Positions 44,841-54,434 of a stretch of 64,000 nt of DNA are shown here, piece by piece; the first letter of the stretch is position 1; every line of letters begins with the position of its first letter. The translations under genes were made by a program, and so were the position numbers. The stretch is from Mycobacterium sp. D16Q13 (lineage in GTDB: Bacteria > Actinomycetota > Actinomycetes > Mycobacteriales > Mycobacteriaceae), in contig NZ_MAEW01000024.1 of assembly GCF_002013375.1 (NCBI RefSeq), positions 1 through 64,000 on the forward strand. Direction: 5' to 3'. The notes below the pieces were generated by a model, which saw only the letters and a list, made by a program, of their open reading frames with translations, was not told the origin of the DNA and did not search any database.

Positions 44841-45515
44841 ATGCCACCGCACCTCCTCGACGGCCAGCCCCATCAGCACATCGACAGGCCGCGTCGGGTC
44901 CGTCAACCGGGGGAGCCGCTGCGCATCGGGATCGGCGGGCCGGTGGGATCCGGTAAGACGGCGCTGGTTGCCGCGCTGTGCCGCACGCTGCGTGACGAGA
45001 TCTCGGTGGCGGTGCTGACCAACGACATCTACACCACCGAGGACGCCGACTTCCTGCGCCGCCATGCGGTGCTTCCCGATAAGCGCATCACCGCGGTGCA
45101 GACCGGCGGCTGCCCACACACCGCGATCCGCGACGACATCACCGCGAACCTGGATGCCATCGAGGACCTCATCGCCACCAATGATCCACTCGACCTCATC
45201 CTCGTCGAATCGGGCGGCGATAACCTGACGGCCACCTTCTCCTCGGGCCTGATCGACGTGCAGATCTTCGTGGTCGACGTCGCCGGCGGCGATAAGGTGC
45301 CACGCAAAGGCGGCCCCGGCGTTACCTTCTCGGACTTGTTGGTCATCAACAAGACTGATCTTGCTCCCATGGTGGGGGCCGATCTGGGCGTGATGGCCCG
45401 TGATGCGGCGGCCGTGCGCGACGGCCGGCCAACCGCGATGATCTCGCTGACCGAGGACCCGACGGCCGCCGAAGTACTGGCGTGGGTGCGGCACCATCTG
45501 GACCATGCGCACTGA
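44841..45515 (+). CDS. ureG: Urease accessory GTPase UreG
   Basis: 224 residues. P-loop GGPVGSGKTALVAALCRTLR (around residues 32-51), metal-binding CPH motif in GGCPHTAIRDDITANL, and the G-motif VINKTDLAPMVGADLGVM. Delivers nickel to urease using GTP. A His-containing N-terminus (PPHLLDGQPHQHIDRP) is a modest version of the His-rich nickel-binding tail of some UreG. Overlaps ureD by 11 nt. Confidence 0.95.
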   Translation: MPPHLLDGQPHQHIDRPRRVRQPGEPLRIGIGGPVGSGKTALVAALCRTLRDEISVAVLTNDIYTTEDADFLRRHAVLPDKRITAVQTGGCPHTAIRDDITANLDAIEDLIATNDPLDLILVESGGDNLTATFSSGLIDVQIFVVDVAGGDKVPRKGGPGVTFSDLLVINKTDLAPMVGADLGVMARDAAAVRDGRPTAMISLTEDPTAAEVLAWVRHHLDHAH

Positions 45516-46152
45516 CGTCGAGATCATTGCGGAAAAGGGCCGACTCCCACGGTTGCGCTGTTCCGGCAGCCTGCAGGGCCGACTCACCGACGCCGACACC
45601 GTGCACCTGGTCGGAGTGGCGGCGAGTCCGCTTGGTGGCGACGAGATCTCGGTACGCATCGAGGTCGGCGAAGGGGTGCTGTTGAAGGTGCGGTCCGTGG
45701 CGGCCGCGGTGGCCCTGCCCGGCCGCGATACCCTCCAGTCCTGGATGGCCTGGGACTGTTCGGTGGCTGGCAGCCTGGATCTGGACCCTGCGCCCACCAT
45801 CGTGGCGGCCAACGCCTCCCACCACTCGCACGTCACCGTTCGCGGATCGGTCGATGCGAGCCTGCGCCTGCGTGAGCGCGTGCAGATCGGCAGAGCAGGG
45901 GAGTCGTCGGGATTCTGGAGTGGCCAGCTCGACGCGGATATCGACGATCGCCCGCTGCTGCGGCACCGCGTAGAACTCGGGGCCGGATCGGTGACCGATG
46001 ACGAATTGGGCTGCCCGCTGGCACTGATCAGCGAATTACGCTACCCCGCGAATGATCCCGCTCAGTCCGGTCCGGTTGACGCCACCGTGCTGCGCCTCGC
46101 GGGCGACGCCACCCTGCTCACGTGGCAGGGGCGGCGTCTTCCGCCCGGCTAA
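45505..46152 (+). CDS. ureD: Urease accessory protein UreD (UreH)
   Basis: 215 residues, the expected size for a mycobacterial UreD. Scaffold protein for nickel transfer into urease; weakly conserved family, supported here by position last in ureABCFGD, the order of M. tuberculosis, and by segments such as NASHHSHVTVRGSVDASLRL and RLRERVQIGRAGESSGFW-like sequence. Six nt separate its stop from the convergent ndh stop. Confidence 0.9.
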   Translation: MRTDVEIIAEKGRLPRLRCSGSLQGRLTDADTVHLVGVAASPLGGDEISVRIEVGEGVLLKVRSVAAAVALPGRDTLQSWMAWDCSVAGSLDLDPAPTIVAANASHHSHVTVRGSVDASLRLRERVQIGRAGESSGFWSGQLDADIDDRPLLRHRVELGAGSVTDDELGCPLALISELRYPANDPAQSGPVDATVLRLAGDATLLTWQGRRLPPG

Positions 46153-46158
46153 CCCCGA

Positions 46159-47613
46159 CTAGCTCGCGGCCTTTTCCTCTTCCGGCTGTGCGATCTCTTC
46201 ATCGTCGCCGTTCTTCTCCGCGACGAGCTCCTCGAGCTGATCCAGACGTGTGCGCGCCCAGGCCTGCTGTTCGGTGATCGCCATCTGCCCACGCGAGCGC
46301 GTCACGAAGGCGATGGACCACAGGATCAGCGTCACCAGCCGGTTCTTGAACCCAACCAGGTAGACGAGGTGCAGCGCCAACCACATGACCCACGCGATGA
46401 ACCCGCTGAACTCCAACCGGCCGATCTTGCACACCGCGCTGTACCGCGACACGGTGGCCATCGAACCCTTGTCGAAGAACTTGAACGGGGGGCGTTCTGC
46501 GGAGCTACGCCCCTTCAGCTCGGCCTTGATCTGCTTGGCCGCATAGCGCCCACCCTGAATGGCCCCCTGAGCGACTCCGGGCACGCCGTCGACCGCCATC
46601 ATGTCGCCGACCACAAAGACGTTCGGGTGACCCGGAATCGACAGGTCGGCACCGACCTTTACGCGTCCGGCACGGTCCAGCTCGACACCCGACTGCTCGG
46701 CCAAGTTCTTGCCCAGGGGGCTCGCGGACACACCTGCCGACCACACCTTGCACCAGGACTCGATGCGTTCAACGGTGCCGTCGGAGTGCTTGACGGTCAG
46801 GCCGTTGCGGTCCACATCGGTGACCATGGCACCCAATTGGATTTCAACGCCCAGCTTCTCCAAACGCTTGCGCGCCTTGTCTCCCAGCTTCGGACCGAAG
46901 GGCGGCAGCACCGCCGTCGCGGCATCGAGCAGGATTACCCGCGCATCGGTCGGGTCGATGTGCCGGAAGGTGCCCTTGAGGGTCTCGTTGGCCAGCTCGG
47001 CGATCTGCCCGGCCATCTCGACGCCGGTCGGACCGGCACCCACCACGGTGAAGGTCATGAGCTTGCGGCGCCGGACGGGATCGCTGGAGCGCTCGGCCTG
47101 TTCGAAGGCGCCCAGGATGCGACCGCGCAGCTCGAGAGCGTCGTCAATGGACTTCATGCCCGGGGCCCACTCGGCGAAGTGGTCGTTGCCGAAGTAGGAC
47201 TGACCCGCGCCCGCGGCGACGATCAGGCTGTCGTAGGGCGTGGAGTAGTCGTGCCCCAGTAGCGAGGAGTGGACCACCTGGTTCTCCAGGTCGATGCTCG
47301 TGACATCGCCGAGAACGACCTGGGCGTTGTCCTGGTCCTTCAAGATCTGCCGCGTCGGAGGAGCGATCTCGCCTTCGGAGATAATCCCGGTGGCCACTTG
47401 GTACAGCAGCGGCTGGAATAAGTGGTGAGTGGTGCGTGCGATCAGCGTGACGTCGACGTTGGCACGTTTGAGTGTCTTCGCGGCGGTCAGGCCCCCGAAC
47501 CCGGACCCGATGATGACGACCCGGTGTTTCGGTGTCAGCGCGTCCTTGATCTTGGGCTTCGGATTGGCCTCGACAGGCGCCGCAGAGCTGGCGGCGTCTG
47601 GTGTCGTGCTCAT
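46159..47613 (-). CDS. ndh: Type II NADH dehydrogenase (non-proton-pumping)
   Basis: 484 residues. Oxidises NADH and reduces menaquinone at the inner membrane face without pumping protons. FAD motif VVIIGSGFGGLTAAKTLKRA (about 32-51) and NADH motif VVGAGPTGVEMAGQIAELAN; quinone-site block AAKQIKAELKGRSSAERPPF then KFFDKGSMATVSRYSAVCKI. The C-terminal membrane-attaching helices (FSGFIAWVMWLALHLVYLVG) are intact. GAGGAGTG precedes the ATG. An acidic tail (EKNGDDEEIAQPEEEKAAS) ends the protein. Confidence 0.96.
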   Translation of the reverse strand: MSTTPDAASSAAPVEANPKPKIKDALTPKHRVVIIGSGFGGLTAAKTLKRANVDVTLIARTTHHLFQPLLYQVATGIISEGEIAPPTRQILKDQDNAQVVLGDVTSIDLENQVVHSSLLGHDYSTPYDSLIVAAGAGQSYFGNDHFAEWAPGMKSIDDALELRGRILGAFEQAERSSDPVRRRKLMTFTVVGAGPTGVEMAGQIAELANETLKGTFRHIDPTDARVILLDAATAVLPPFGPKLGDKARKRLEKLGVEIQLGAMVTDVDRNGLTVKHSDGTVERIESWCKVWSAGVSASPLGKNLAEQSGVELDRAGRVKVGADLSIPGHPNVFVVGDMMAVDGVPGVAQGAIQGGRYAAKQIKAELKGRSSAERPPFKFFDKGSMATVSRYSAVCKIGRLEFSGFIAWVMWLALHLVYLVGFKNRLVTLILWSIAFVTRSRGQMAITEQQAWARTRLDQLEELVAEKNGDDEEIAQPEEEKAAS

Positions 47614-47736
47614 CGATCACTCCTCATCGAATGGTGTCTCAACTAGGGTTATTCACCTTGTCTGACACTTGGTGCAACACCCCAACCGTAGTCGGGATTT
47701 CCCCTCACGTCGCGTCAGTTAGTTTAGCGAAATATC

Positions 47737-48333
47737 TCACACGTCCTGTGGTCGCCAGCCTGGATCACGTCCCGACATGGCGAGCATGTGATCGAACTGT
47801 GGGGCACCCGGGGAAATGGGCCGCTGCGGACCGAACAAACCGGGAATTCCGCTGTCGGAAGCGAGCGCACTGATGAACCCGTACAGGCCCGGATCGGTGC
47901 CCACGGGTAGGTCGAACGGCTGCCCGGTCGCCGCCGCCAAATCCCAGCCGTGCAGTACCAGTTCGTCGAGGGCCACCATTGCCACCTGGTCATTGGGCAT
48001 GACGGTTCCCGCGATGGTCGACTCTCCGTCCCAGGACCGGGGCCGCGCCCAGGTCTCGACGAGGTCGGCGAGACGTTGCGGCAATAAGGTCCGCCACTGT
48101 GGATCAAGGTCCTCCGAGAACGACGGGCCGGAGAGGTCCACCCCGAGAGCCGCGGCTTCCTCGGGGTGGACGACGTACCGGAAGGCCATCGACAGACCCA
48201 GTAGGTGATTCAGCAGCGCACGGACCGTGAGCTCGGCACAGGGGGTCGAGTTGTCCAGCGCATCGTCCGATACCCCGGGAAGAAGCGCCGCCACCGCGGA
48301 AGCGGCGGGTTTCAAGCTGAACGGCGCGTCCAT
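47737..48333 (-). CDS. TIGR03086-type protein, DinB/mycothiol-dependent-isomerase fold
   Basis: 198 residues. Four-helix protein with LDNSTPCAELTVRALLNHLL near the start, VALDELVLHGWDLAAATGQP in the middle (His/Asp that bind metal in the family) and FDHMLAMSGRDP at the end. Members use a metal and sometimes mycothiol; the reaction here is unknown. The ATG at 48333 with GGCAGGA upstream is preferred to the ATG at 48342. Confidence 0.83.
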   Translation of the reverse strand: MDAPFSLKPAASAVAALLPGVSDDALDNSTPCAELTVRALLNHLLGLSMAFRYVVHPEEAAALGVDLSGPSFSEDLDPQWRTLLPQRLADLVETWARPRSWDGESTIAGTVMPNDQVAMVALDELVLHGWDLAAATGQPFDLPVGTDPGLYGFISALASDSGIPGLFGPQRPISPGAPQFDHMLAMSGRDPGWRPQDV

Positions 48334-48382
48334 ATCCCACATCCTGCCGAAGGATCGCGCGATAGAGACCGAATCCGTCCGA

Positions 48383-49366
48383 CTAGTCCTTGAACAGCGG
48401 GCGAAGAGTGTTGCCGATCAGCTCCACCACGCCGGGGACGTGCCCGTTGGCGGTGGCGTTGAGGGTGACGGAGTCGATTCCCTGATCGAGAACCCGGGTT
48501 TGCACCTGCTCGGCGATTTCCTCCGGGCTACCCACCAGGGTGCGTCCGAGCACCTGTGCCCGGACATCCTCGGGCAGGGTCTCCAGGTCAAGGCCGTTTT
48601 TGCGTAGCTGTTCGGCAGCCAGTTTCCAGGCTGTCGCCGAGTCGTCGTCGATGAACACCGAGAAGAAGGCCGAGGTCTCCAGCGTGGCCGGGTCGCGCCC
48701 CGCCTCCTCGCAGCGCTGCCTCAGCACCGACAACTTGTGCGGGATCTCGTCCAGTGCGCTGAGCAGATTTAGGTGATCGGCGTACTTCACCGCCAGGCCG
48801 AACGTTTTCTTCTCGCCGCTGCCGCCGATCATGATCGGTATGTGCGGACGGATCCGCGGTTCGTTCAGCGCTGTCTCGGTGCGGTAGTACTTGCCTTCGA
48901 AGGTGGGGCGCTCGCCGCGGAGCATGGGTGGAATGATCTCGAGCGCCTCGCTCAGCCGCTCGAAGCGGTCGGTGAACGTGCCGAATTCGAACCCGAGCTG
49001 CTGGTGTTCCAGCTCGAACCATCCCGCGCCGATACCCAGGATCGCGCGTCCACCGCTGACCACATCGAGTGTGGTGACGGCCTTGGCGAGCAGGGCCGGG
49101 TTTCGGTAGGTATTGCCGGTGACCAGCGTGGACAGCTGGATGGTGCTGGTGGCACTCGCCAGTGCCCCCAGGGCGGTGTAGGCCTCCAGCATCGGCTGAT
49201 CAGGGGTGCCGATCATGGGCAGCTGATAGAAGTGATCCATCAGGAAGACGGTGTCGAAACCCGACGCCTCCGCCTCGCGCGCCTGGTTGACGACGGTGGG
49301 AAAGAGTTCGGACACGCCGGTGCCGTAGGAGAAATTGGGGATCTGATATCCGAGCCGAATGGTCAC
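48383..49366 (-). CDS. LLM-class F420-dependent oxidoreductase (Rv1855c-like)
   Basis: 327 residues, a TIM-barrel luciferase-like fold: RLGYQIPNFSYGTGVSELFP, STIQLSTLVTGNTYRNPALL then AKAVTTLDVVSGGRAILGIG, and HIPIMIGGSGEKKTFGLAVK. In mycobacteria most relatives use coenzyme F420. The GTG at 49366 follows TAGGCT by six nt (49378-49373), a leaderless arrangement. Substrate unknown. Confidence 0.88.
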   Translation of the reverse strand: MTIRLGYQIPNFSYGTGVSELFPTVVNQAREAEASGFDTVFLMDHFYQLPMIGTPDQPMLEAYTALGALASATSTIQLSTLVTGNTYRNPALLAKAVTTLDVVSGGRAILGIGAGWFELEHQQLGFEFGTFTDRFERLSEALEIIPPMLRGERPTFEGKYYRTETALNEPRIRPHIPIMIGGSGEKKTFGLAVKYADHLNLLSALDEIPHKLSVLRQRCEEAGRDPATLETSAFFSVFIDDDSATAWKLAAEQLRKNGLDLETLPEDVRAQVLGRTLVGSPEEIAEQVQTRVLDQGIDSVTLNATANGHVPGVVELIGNTLRPLFKD

Positions 49367-49431
49367 TCGGCCAGCCTACGCGCGATCCGCTGATGCGGCA
49401 TTACCGTCTTGCCCTGCAAGGCAATTCGAAG

Positions 49432-49463
49432 ATCTGGAGCTGGAGTGCACTCCAGCTCCAGAT
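49432..49463. terminator. Perfect palindromic terminator
   Basis: 15-nt arms 49432-49446 and 49449-49463 form an uninterrupted palindrome built on CTGGAGCTGGAG. It touches the stop codon of the SDR gene (49463-49465) and lies before the LLM gene on the same strand. Confidence 0.7.
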
Positions 49464-50146
49464 TAGCTGACGCCGGCCGGAACGCCGCGGCTGACGTGCA
49501 GGGTCTGACCGGTGATGTGACGTGCCTGGGGGCTGGTGAGGAACAAGGCCAGCCGGGCGATCTCGGCGCCGACCAGATCCTGTGCATCCTCGGCCCTGTC
49601 GAGTCCGTCGTAATTGGCCTCGGCCGACTGCCCGGGCGCGATGGTGTTGATGGTGATCCCGCGGGTGCCCATCCGCTCGGCCTGCTCGGCGGTCCACGCC
49701 GAGAGTGCGGCCTTGGCGGCAGTGGTTGCGCCCGATCGGTCGCGAGTGCCCAATGTGCACAGGTTGACGATGGCCGCGCCGGAACGCAGGTGGTCTCCGA
49801 TGGCCTGCACCGTCAGCACGGCGGTCAGGACGCTGGACTCGTACCGCGACAGCCAGGCCTCTCCGGTGTCGGTGAGGGTGCCCATATGCGGGCCGGGCTC
49901 GCTCCAGACCGGGTTGGGGATGTTGACGATGGCGTCAAGGTGCTGGGGGAACAGCTCGAGGTTCTCCTCGAGGCTGTCGGGGTCGGAGTTGTCGCACACG
50001 ATGGCGTCGACCTCGAGTTCCTTGGCGGCGATCTCCAGCTCGTCCGCGTTGGGGCCGGTGATGACGACCCGATGGCCGGCGTTGCGGAACTCCGCAGCCA
50101 CCGCCCGGCCGACCTCGTTAACCGCTCCGGTTACCAGTACGTCCAT
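49463..50146 (-). CDS. SDR-family protein without the catalytic tyrosine (Rv1856c-like)
   Basis: 227 residues. Rossmann fold with MDVLVTGAVNEVGRAVAAEF (TGxxxxxG) and ITINTIAPGQSAEANYDGLD. The active-site YxxxK reads TTAAK in GATTAAKAALSAW: the lysine is kept but the tyrosine is threonine. Catalysis by the classical SDR mechanism is therefore doubtful. The C-terminus (SPQARHITGQTLHVSRGVPA) is standard. GGAAGG precedes the ATG. Confidence 0.85.
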   Translation of the reverse strand: MDVLVTGAVNEVGRAVAAEFRNAGHRVVITGPNADELEIAAKELEVDAIVCDNSDPDSLEENLELFPQHLDAIVNIPNPVWSEPGPHMGTLTDTGEAWLSRYESSVLTAVLTVQAIGDHLRSGAAIVNLCTLGTRDRSGATTAAKAALSAWTAEQAERMGTRGITINTIAPGQSAEANYDGLDRAEDAQDLVGAEIARLALFLTSPQARHITGQTLHVSRGVPAGVS

Positions 50147-50347
50147 GGCGGTACCTTCCTTACCTTCCTGAAAGCCTTACCAATCCGCACCTGAAGCCAG
50201 GCCTGATCAGCTTGATCGTGACACAACCCGGACCTCATACCCCGGATTTGGCGGCCGGGTCGCACGGGTTTGACGCCCAATATTACTGGACGGTAGCAAT
50301 ACCCTTGACCACCGCGTATCGGCCCAGCGACCGCTAGGGTCGTGGTG

Positions 50348-51148
50348 GTGACCAGCAGAGCATGGAAACTTCTCGTCGCGGTTCTTTTCACGGGTTCGCT
50401 GGCCATGGCCGGCTGCGGATCGCGATCGGCACCCGCTGACAGCGCAACGGGCTCGTCGACAGGTCCGGGGGCCGCCTCCGTCCGGTTGCATGTGCTGGCC
50501 GCCGCGTCGCTGCGCAAGGCGTTCACCGAGATTGGGAAGTCGTTCGAGTCCACCCACGCCGGAACCACGGTCGAGTTCACCTTCGCGGGCTCCTCGGACC
50601 TGGTCACGCAGCTGACTCAGGGCGCCGAGGCCGATGTGCTCGCCACCGCGGACTCGGCCAATATGGATAAGGCGTGGAAAGCGCACACGGTCATCAATCC
50701 CGTCGACTTCGCCGCCAACACGCTGACGATCGTCGCCGCCCCGGGTAATCCGAAGGGCATCGCCACCTTTGCCGACCTGGCGCGCCCTGGTCTTGACGTG
50801 GTGGTGTGCGCACCGCAGGTACCGTGCGGTGCGGCCACCGCCACTGCGTCCAAAGAGACTGGAGTGCACTTGAATCCGGTCAGCGAGGAGTCCTCGGTGA
50901 CCGACGTGCTCAACAAAGTGATCGCGGGACAAGCCGACGCCGGTCTGGTGTACGTCACCGATGCCAAGGCCGCCGGTAACAAGGTCACCGCCGTCGGGTT
51001 CCCCGAAGCACGGTCCATCGTCAACACCTATCCCATTGCGGTGACCGCGAATTCACGCAATCCGGAACGTGCGAACCAGTTCATCGAAACCGTCACCGGG
51101 GACGTTGGACACAAGACTCTGGCGGCGGCGGGGTTCTCCGCGCCGTGA
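50348..51148 (+). CDS. modA: Molybdate-binding lipoprotein ModA
   Basis: 266 residues. Lipobox AMAGC (Cys at about 23), then the ModA fold: VRLHVLAAASLRKAFTEIGK, TTVEFTFAGSSDLVTQLTQG and EADVLATADSANM, and VTDAKAAGNKVTAVGFPEAR. Captures molybdate (or tungstate) for ModBC. Three GTG codons in a row start the frame; the third (50348) is seven nt after TAGGGT, fitting a leaderless transcript. ATGA-type overlap with modB (GTGA at 51145). Confidence 0.94.
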   Translation: MTSRAWKLLVAVLFTGSLAMAGCGSRSAPADSATGSSTGPGAASVRLHVLAAASLRKAFTEIGKSFESTHAGTTVEFTFAGSSDLVTQLTQGAEADVLATADSANMDKAWKAHTVINPVDFAANTLTIVAAPGNPKGIATFADLARPGLDVVVCAPQVPCGAATATASKETGVHLNPVSEESSVTDVLNKVIAGQADAGLVYVTDAKAAGNKVTAVGFPEARSIVNTYPIAVTANSRNPERANQFIETVTGDVGHKTLAAAGFSAP

Positions 51149-51942
51149 CGCCGGCGCCCGGTCTGCCGCGGTGGGTCTATCTGCCGGCGGCCATCGGCGC
51201 GGGGCTCATCGTGCTGCCATTGCTGGCACTCGTGGTGAAGGCCGACTGGGCGCAGTTCCCGGCGCTGGTCACGAGCCCCGCCTCGCGGGCGGCTCTGGCG
51301 CTGAGCCTCCGGACATGCCTCGCAAGCACAACGCTGTGTCTGTTACTTGGGGTACCGCTGGCCATTGTGTTGGCTCGCGGGCCGGGTTGGCTGACCCGCC
51401 TGCTGCGCCCGTTGATTCTGCTGCCCCTGGTGCTGCCACCGGTCGTCGGCGGTATCGCACTGCTGTATGCCTTCGGCAAGCTGGGGCTGCTTGGGCACTA
51501 CCTGGACACGGCGGGAATCCGGATAGCTTTTTCGACCTCCGCCGTGGTGCTGGCGCAGACCTTCGTATCGCTGCCGTTTCTCGTCATCAGCCTCGAGGGT
51601 GCGCTGGTCACGACGGGGGAGCGCTATGACCACGTGGCGGCCAGCTTGGGGGCACCGCCGACCACCGTGCTGCGTCGCGTATCGCTGCCACTGGTGATGC
51701 CGGCGCTGATGTCGGGCACGGTGCTGGCCTTCGCACGCTCACTGGGTGAATTCGGTGCCACTTTGACGTTCGCGGGTTCACGGCAGGGCGTCACGCGCAC
51801 CCTGCCGCTGGAGATCTATCTGCAGCGCGAATCCGATGCGCAATCGGCCGTCGCGCTTTCGCTGCTATTGGTGGCGGTGGCAGCGGTTGTCCTGGCCGTC
51901 GTTGGGGCACGGACCTGGCGCCCGGGCGGGTGGCGGCGATGA
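51145..51942 (+). CDS. modB: Molybdate ABC permease ModB
   Basis: 265 residues with six hydrophobic segments. The EAA loop that contacts ModC is YDHVAASLGAPPTTVLRRVS followed by LPLVMPALMSGTVLAFARSL. Length and motif fit the inner-membrane molybdate permease. Overlaps modC by four nt. Confidence 0.94.
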   Translation: MTPAPGLPRWVYLPAAIGAGLIVLPLLALVVKADWAQFPALVTSPASRAALALSLRTCLASTTLCLLLGVPLAIVLARGPGWLTRLLRPLILLPLVLPPVVGGIALLYAFGKLGLLGHYLDTAGIRIAFSTSAVVLAQTFVSLPFLVISLEGALVTTGERYDHVAASLGAPPTTVLRRVSLPLVMPALMSGTVLAFARSLGEFGATLTFAGSRQGVTRTLPLEIYLQRESDAQSAVALSLLLVAVAAVVLAVVGARTWRPGGWRR

Positions 51943-53006
51943 GTGAACTCCGATTCGACGCAGGCCATTCCGGACGTGGAGTCCGGGCCACATTCACCGT
52001 TGCACCCGGAGAGACGGTGGCGATCGTCGGCCCCAACGGGGCGGGTAAGTCCACGTTGCTCGGGATCATCGCCGGACTGTTGCGACCCGACTCCGGTGAG
52101 ATATGGCTCGGCGACCACGTGCTGACGAACTGTGCCACTGCCACTTTCGTGCCCACGCACCGCCGTCGGACCGCGCTTCTGCTGCAGGAAGCGTTGTTGT
52201 TTCCCCACCTGACGGTCGCACGCAACGTCGAGTTCGGGATGCGCGGACTGCACCGTGACGCGGTGCCCGGCACGCGTGATCACTGGCTGGATTCGGTCGG
52301 CGCGCGCGATCTCGCAGCACGCCGACCCGGTCAACTGTCCGGGGGACAGGCACAGCGGGTGGCCATCGCCCGCGCGCTGGCCACCGAGCCCGAGCTGGTG
52401 CTGCTCGACGAGCCTCTGTCCGGTCTCGATGCCGAGAGCGCCCCGGCCATCCGGGCACTGCTCGGGCGGGTGCTGGGCCGCGACGGACAGAGCGCGCTGA
52501 TCGTGACCCACGACATCATGGATGCGGTCGCCATCGCCGACCGTGTGATGGTGCTGGACTCCGGCCGAATCGCCGAGCTGGGGGAAACCACCACCGTCTT
52601 GGCCCGGCCGACCAGCCAGTTTGGCGCCCGATTCGCGGGAGTGAACCTCCTCGACGGCACCATGGACGAGGACGGTGCGCTGCGCGTCGGCGACCTTGTC
52701 CTCCATGGTGTGTGGTCCGGCACCGGTAGTCCCGCGCGGGGCCAGCGCGCCATCGCAGTGTTTGGGCCGCGTGCCGTCGGTGTGCATCTGTCCCCACCAG
52801 GGGGTAGCCCACGCAACGTCATCGCCGTGTCGGTAACGACGTTGAGCGCCCATGCGGACACCGTGGTTGTAACGGCGTCTGCCGGAGCCGCGATATTCAC
52901 GGCACATATCACCGCGGCCGCCGCGGCAGAACTCAAGCTGGCACCCGAGGCGTCGGCATACTTTGCCGTGAAGGCTCATGAGGTCGTCATTCAGGCGGCG
53001 CAATAG
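51939..53006 (+). CDS. modC: Molybdate ABC ATPase ModC
   Basis: 355 residues. Walker A GPNGAGKSTLLGI (around 36-48), signature LSGGQAQRVAIARAL, Walker B LVLLDEPLSGLD and the H-loop LIVTHDIMDAVAIADRV. The C-terminal part (AIAVFGPRAVGVHLSPPGGS to FTAHITAAAAAELKLAPEAS) is the molybdate-binding regulatory (TOBE) domain. Start at 51939 from the ATGA overlap. Confidence 0.94.
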   Translation: MSELRFDAGHSGRGVRATFTVAPGETVAIVGPNGAGKSTLLGIIAGLLRPDSGEIWLGDHVLTNCATATFVPTHRRRTALLLQEALLFPHLTVARNVEFGMRGLHRDAVPGTRDHWLDSVGARDLAARRPGQLSGGQAQRVAIARALATEPELVLLDEPLSGLDAESAPAIRALLGRVLGRDGQSALIVTHDIMDAVAIADRVMVLDSGRIAELGETTTVLARPTSQFGARFAGVNLLDGTMDEDGALRVGDLVLHGVWSGTGSPARGQRAIAVFGPRAVGVHLSPPGGSPRNVIAVSVTTLSAHADTVVVTASAGAAIFTAHITAAAAAELKLAPEASAYFAVKAHEVVIQAAQ

Positions 53007-53186
53007 CTGGGGACGTGGATTTCGGTAGCCTTTGAAAGGAAACCTATGTTTGCCTCTGGTCAGCCAAACCCCTTGCCACCGCATCGAATGGTCGCGAAGT
53101 GGCGCCACTGGCAGCTGTCGGTAAATCGGGCGCGCCGATTGCCGGTTACGCTTGCACGTGCAGGACAAAACGGTACGTTCATGGAC

Positions 53187-54224
53187 ATGCAGCAACCACG
53201 GGCAACATCGGCGGGCAAGCGGGCGCAACAGGCACGAGTGATGGCGGCCGCCATCGCGGTCGCTTCGCTGTCAGGGGCAGGGGCCATCACCCTCGTCGCC
53301 GGACCCGCCAGTCAGGCGCCGGCGTCGGTACGCACAGCGGATATCCACCTGGTGACAACTGACGCACCGCCGCCGCCCGCACCACCGGCTCCCGGTCAAC
53401 CGGCACCCAATCCGGAGACTCCGACAACGGTGACGGCACCACCGGCGTCACCTCCACCCGGCACGCCCGCGCCCGCGACGCCGGTCCCGCCCGGTGCGCC
53501 CGCACCCGGTGTGCCGGCGGATGGGGGACGCGTCAACAATGACCAAGGTGGCTTTAGTTACGTTGTGCCCCAAGGCTGGACACAGTCGGATGCACGCAGG
53601 CTCACCTACGGATCGGCGCTGCTGACCAATCCGGCGGCACCGAACGGAAGCATCCTGCTCGGTCGCCTCGACCTCAAGCTCTTCGCGGGTGCCGAGCCCG
53701 ATAACCAGAAGGCCGCCCGCCGGCTGGCGTCGGATATGGGCGAGTTTTTCATGCCGTACCCGGGTAACCGCGTCAACCAGGAGGATCAGAGCTTCGAGGT
53801 CGCGGGCATGCCCGCGGCGTCCTCGTACTACGAGGTCAAATTCGATGACGCCGCCAAGGAGCCCGGTCAGATCTGGGCCGCGGCCGTGGGCAAGGGCAAG
53901 GATCGTTGGTTCATCGTGTGGCTCGGCACGGCGGCATCACCGGTGGACAAGGGCGTGGCCAAGGCCCTGACCGACTCGGTTCGCCCGTGGACCCCGCCCA
54001 CTCCTGCCACGCCTTCGGCCGGGCAGCCCGCCGATCCGAACCAGCCGGCACCTCCGCCCGCGGATCCCAACCAGCCGCCGCCACCGCCGGCCGATCCCAA
54101 CCAGCCGCCGCCCCCACCGGCTCCCGCGGCACCCGGCGCACCGGCTCCGGAGCCGGCCGCTCCGGGGCAGCCCGCGCCCCCGGCAGCTCCTGCGGCGCCG
54201 CCGGCGCCTGGGGTTCCCGTCTAG
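53187..54224 (+). CDS. apa: Alanine/proline-rich secreted glycoprotein Apa-like (ModD)
   Basis: 345 residues. Signal peptide (MAAAIAVASLSGAGAITLVA), an N-terminal Pro/Ala-rich linker, a folded core with GGFSYVVPQGWTQSDARRLT, LASDMGEFFMPYPGNRVNQE and ASSYYEVKFDDAAKEPGQIW, then repeats of PADPNQP and PPPA type to the C-terminus. The core follows M. tuberculosis Apa closely; the family is a secreted O-mannosylated antigen. ATG codons lie at 53181 and 53187; TACGTT at 53174-53179 is seven nt before the second. Directly after modC, as in M. tuberculosis. Confidence 0.9.
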   Translation: MQQPRATSAGKRAQQARVMAAAIAVASLSGAGAITLVAGPASQAPASVRTADIHLVTTDAPPPPAPPAPGQPAPNPETPTTVTAPPASPPPGTPAPATPVPPGAPAPGVPADGGRVNNDQGGFSYVVPQGWTQSDARRLTYGSALLTNPAAPNGSILLGRLDLKLFAGAEPDNQKAARRLASDMGEFFMPYPGNRVNQEDQSFEVAGMPAASSYYEVKFDDAAKEPGQIWAAAVGKGKDRWFIVWLGTAASPVDKGVAKALTDSVRPWTPPTPATPSAGQPADPNQPAPPPADPNQPPPPPADPNQPPPPPAPAAPGAPAPEPAAPGQPAPPAAPAAPPAPGVPV

Positions 54225-54345
54225 CTCTCGACCAGTTCTGCCCACCGTGATTGATTCCGTGATTCGAGCGCACCGCGGCACCCCACTGGTGCCTCGGACC
54301 GCAGGAAAGTGGCCAACGCCGTGGAGCTATCGGTGAAGATCGGAT

Positions 54346-54380
54346 CCGCATTGCCCACGCGATCAGCGTGGGCAATGCGG
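54346..54380. terminator. Perfect 15-bp hairpin terminator after apa
   Basis: Arms 54346-54360 and 54366-54380 are exact reverse complements with a GATCA loop. It lies about 120 nt after the apa stop and 55 nt from the stop of the convergent membrane protein gene. Nothing else is seen between 54225 and 54434. Confidence 0.78.
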
Positions 54381-54434
54381 CCAATGCGCTGTCGGCATTT
54401 CCATGCCCCGCCGGCGGAGTCCCGGCCGCGCTGA

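Noticed and set aside
51816..53228. 470-codon minus-strand open frame
   Set aside because: Shadow of modC and the apa upstream region; composition is not protein-like.
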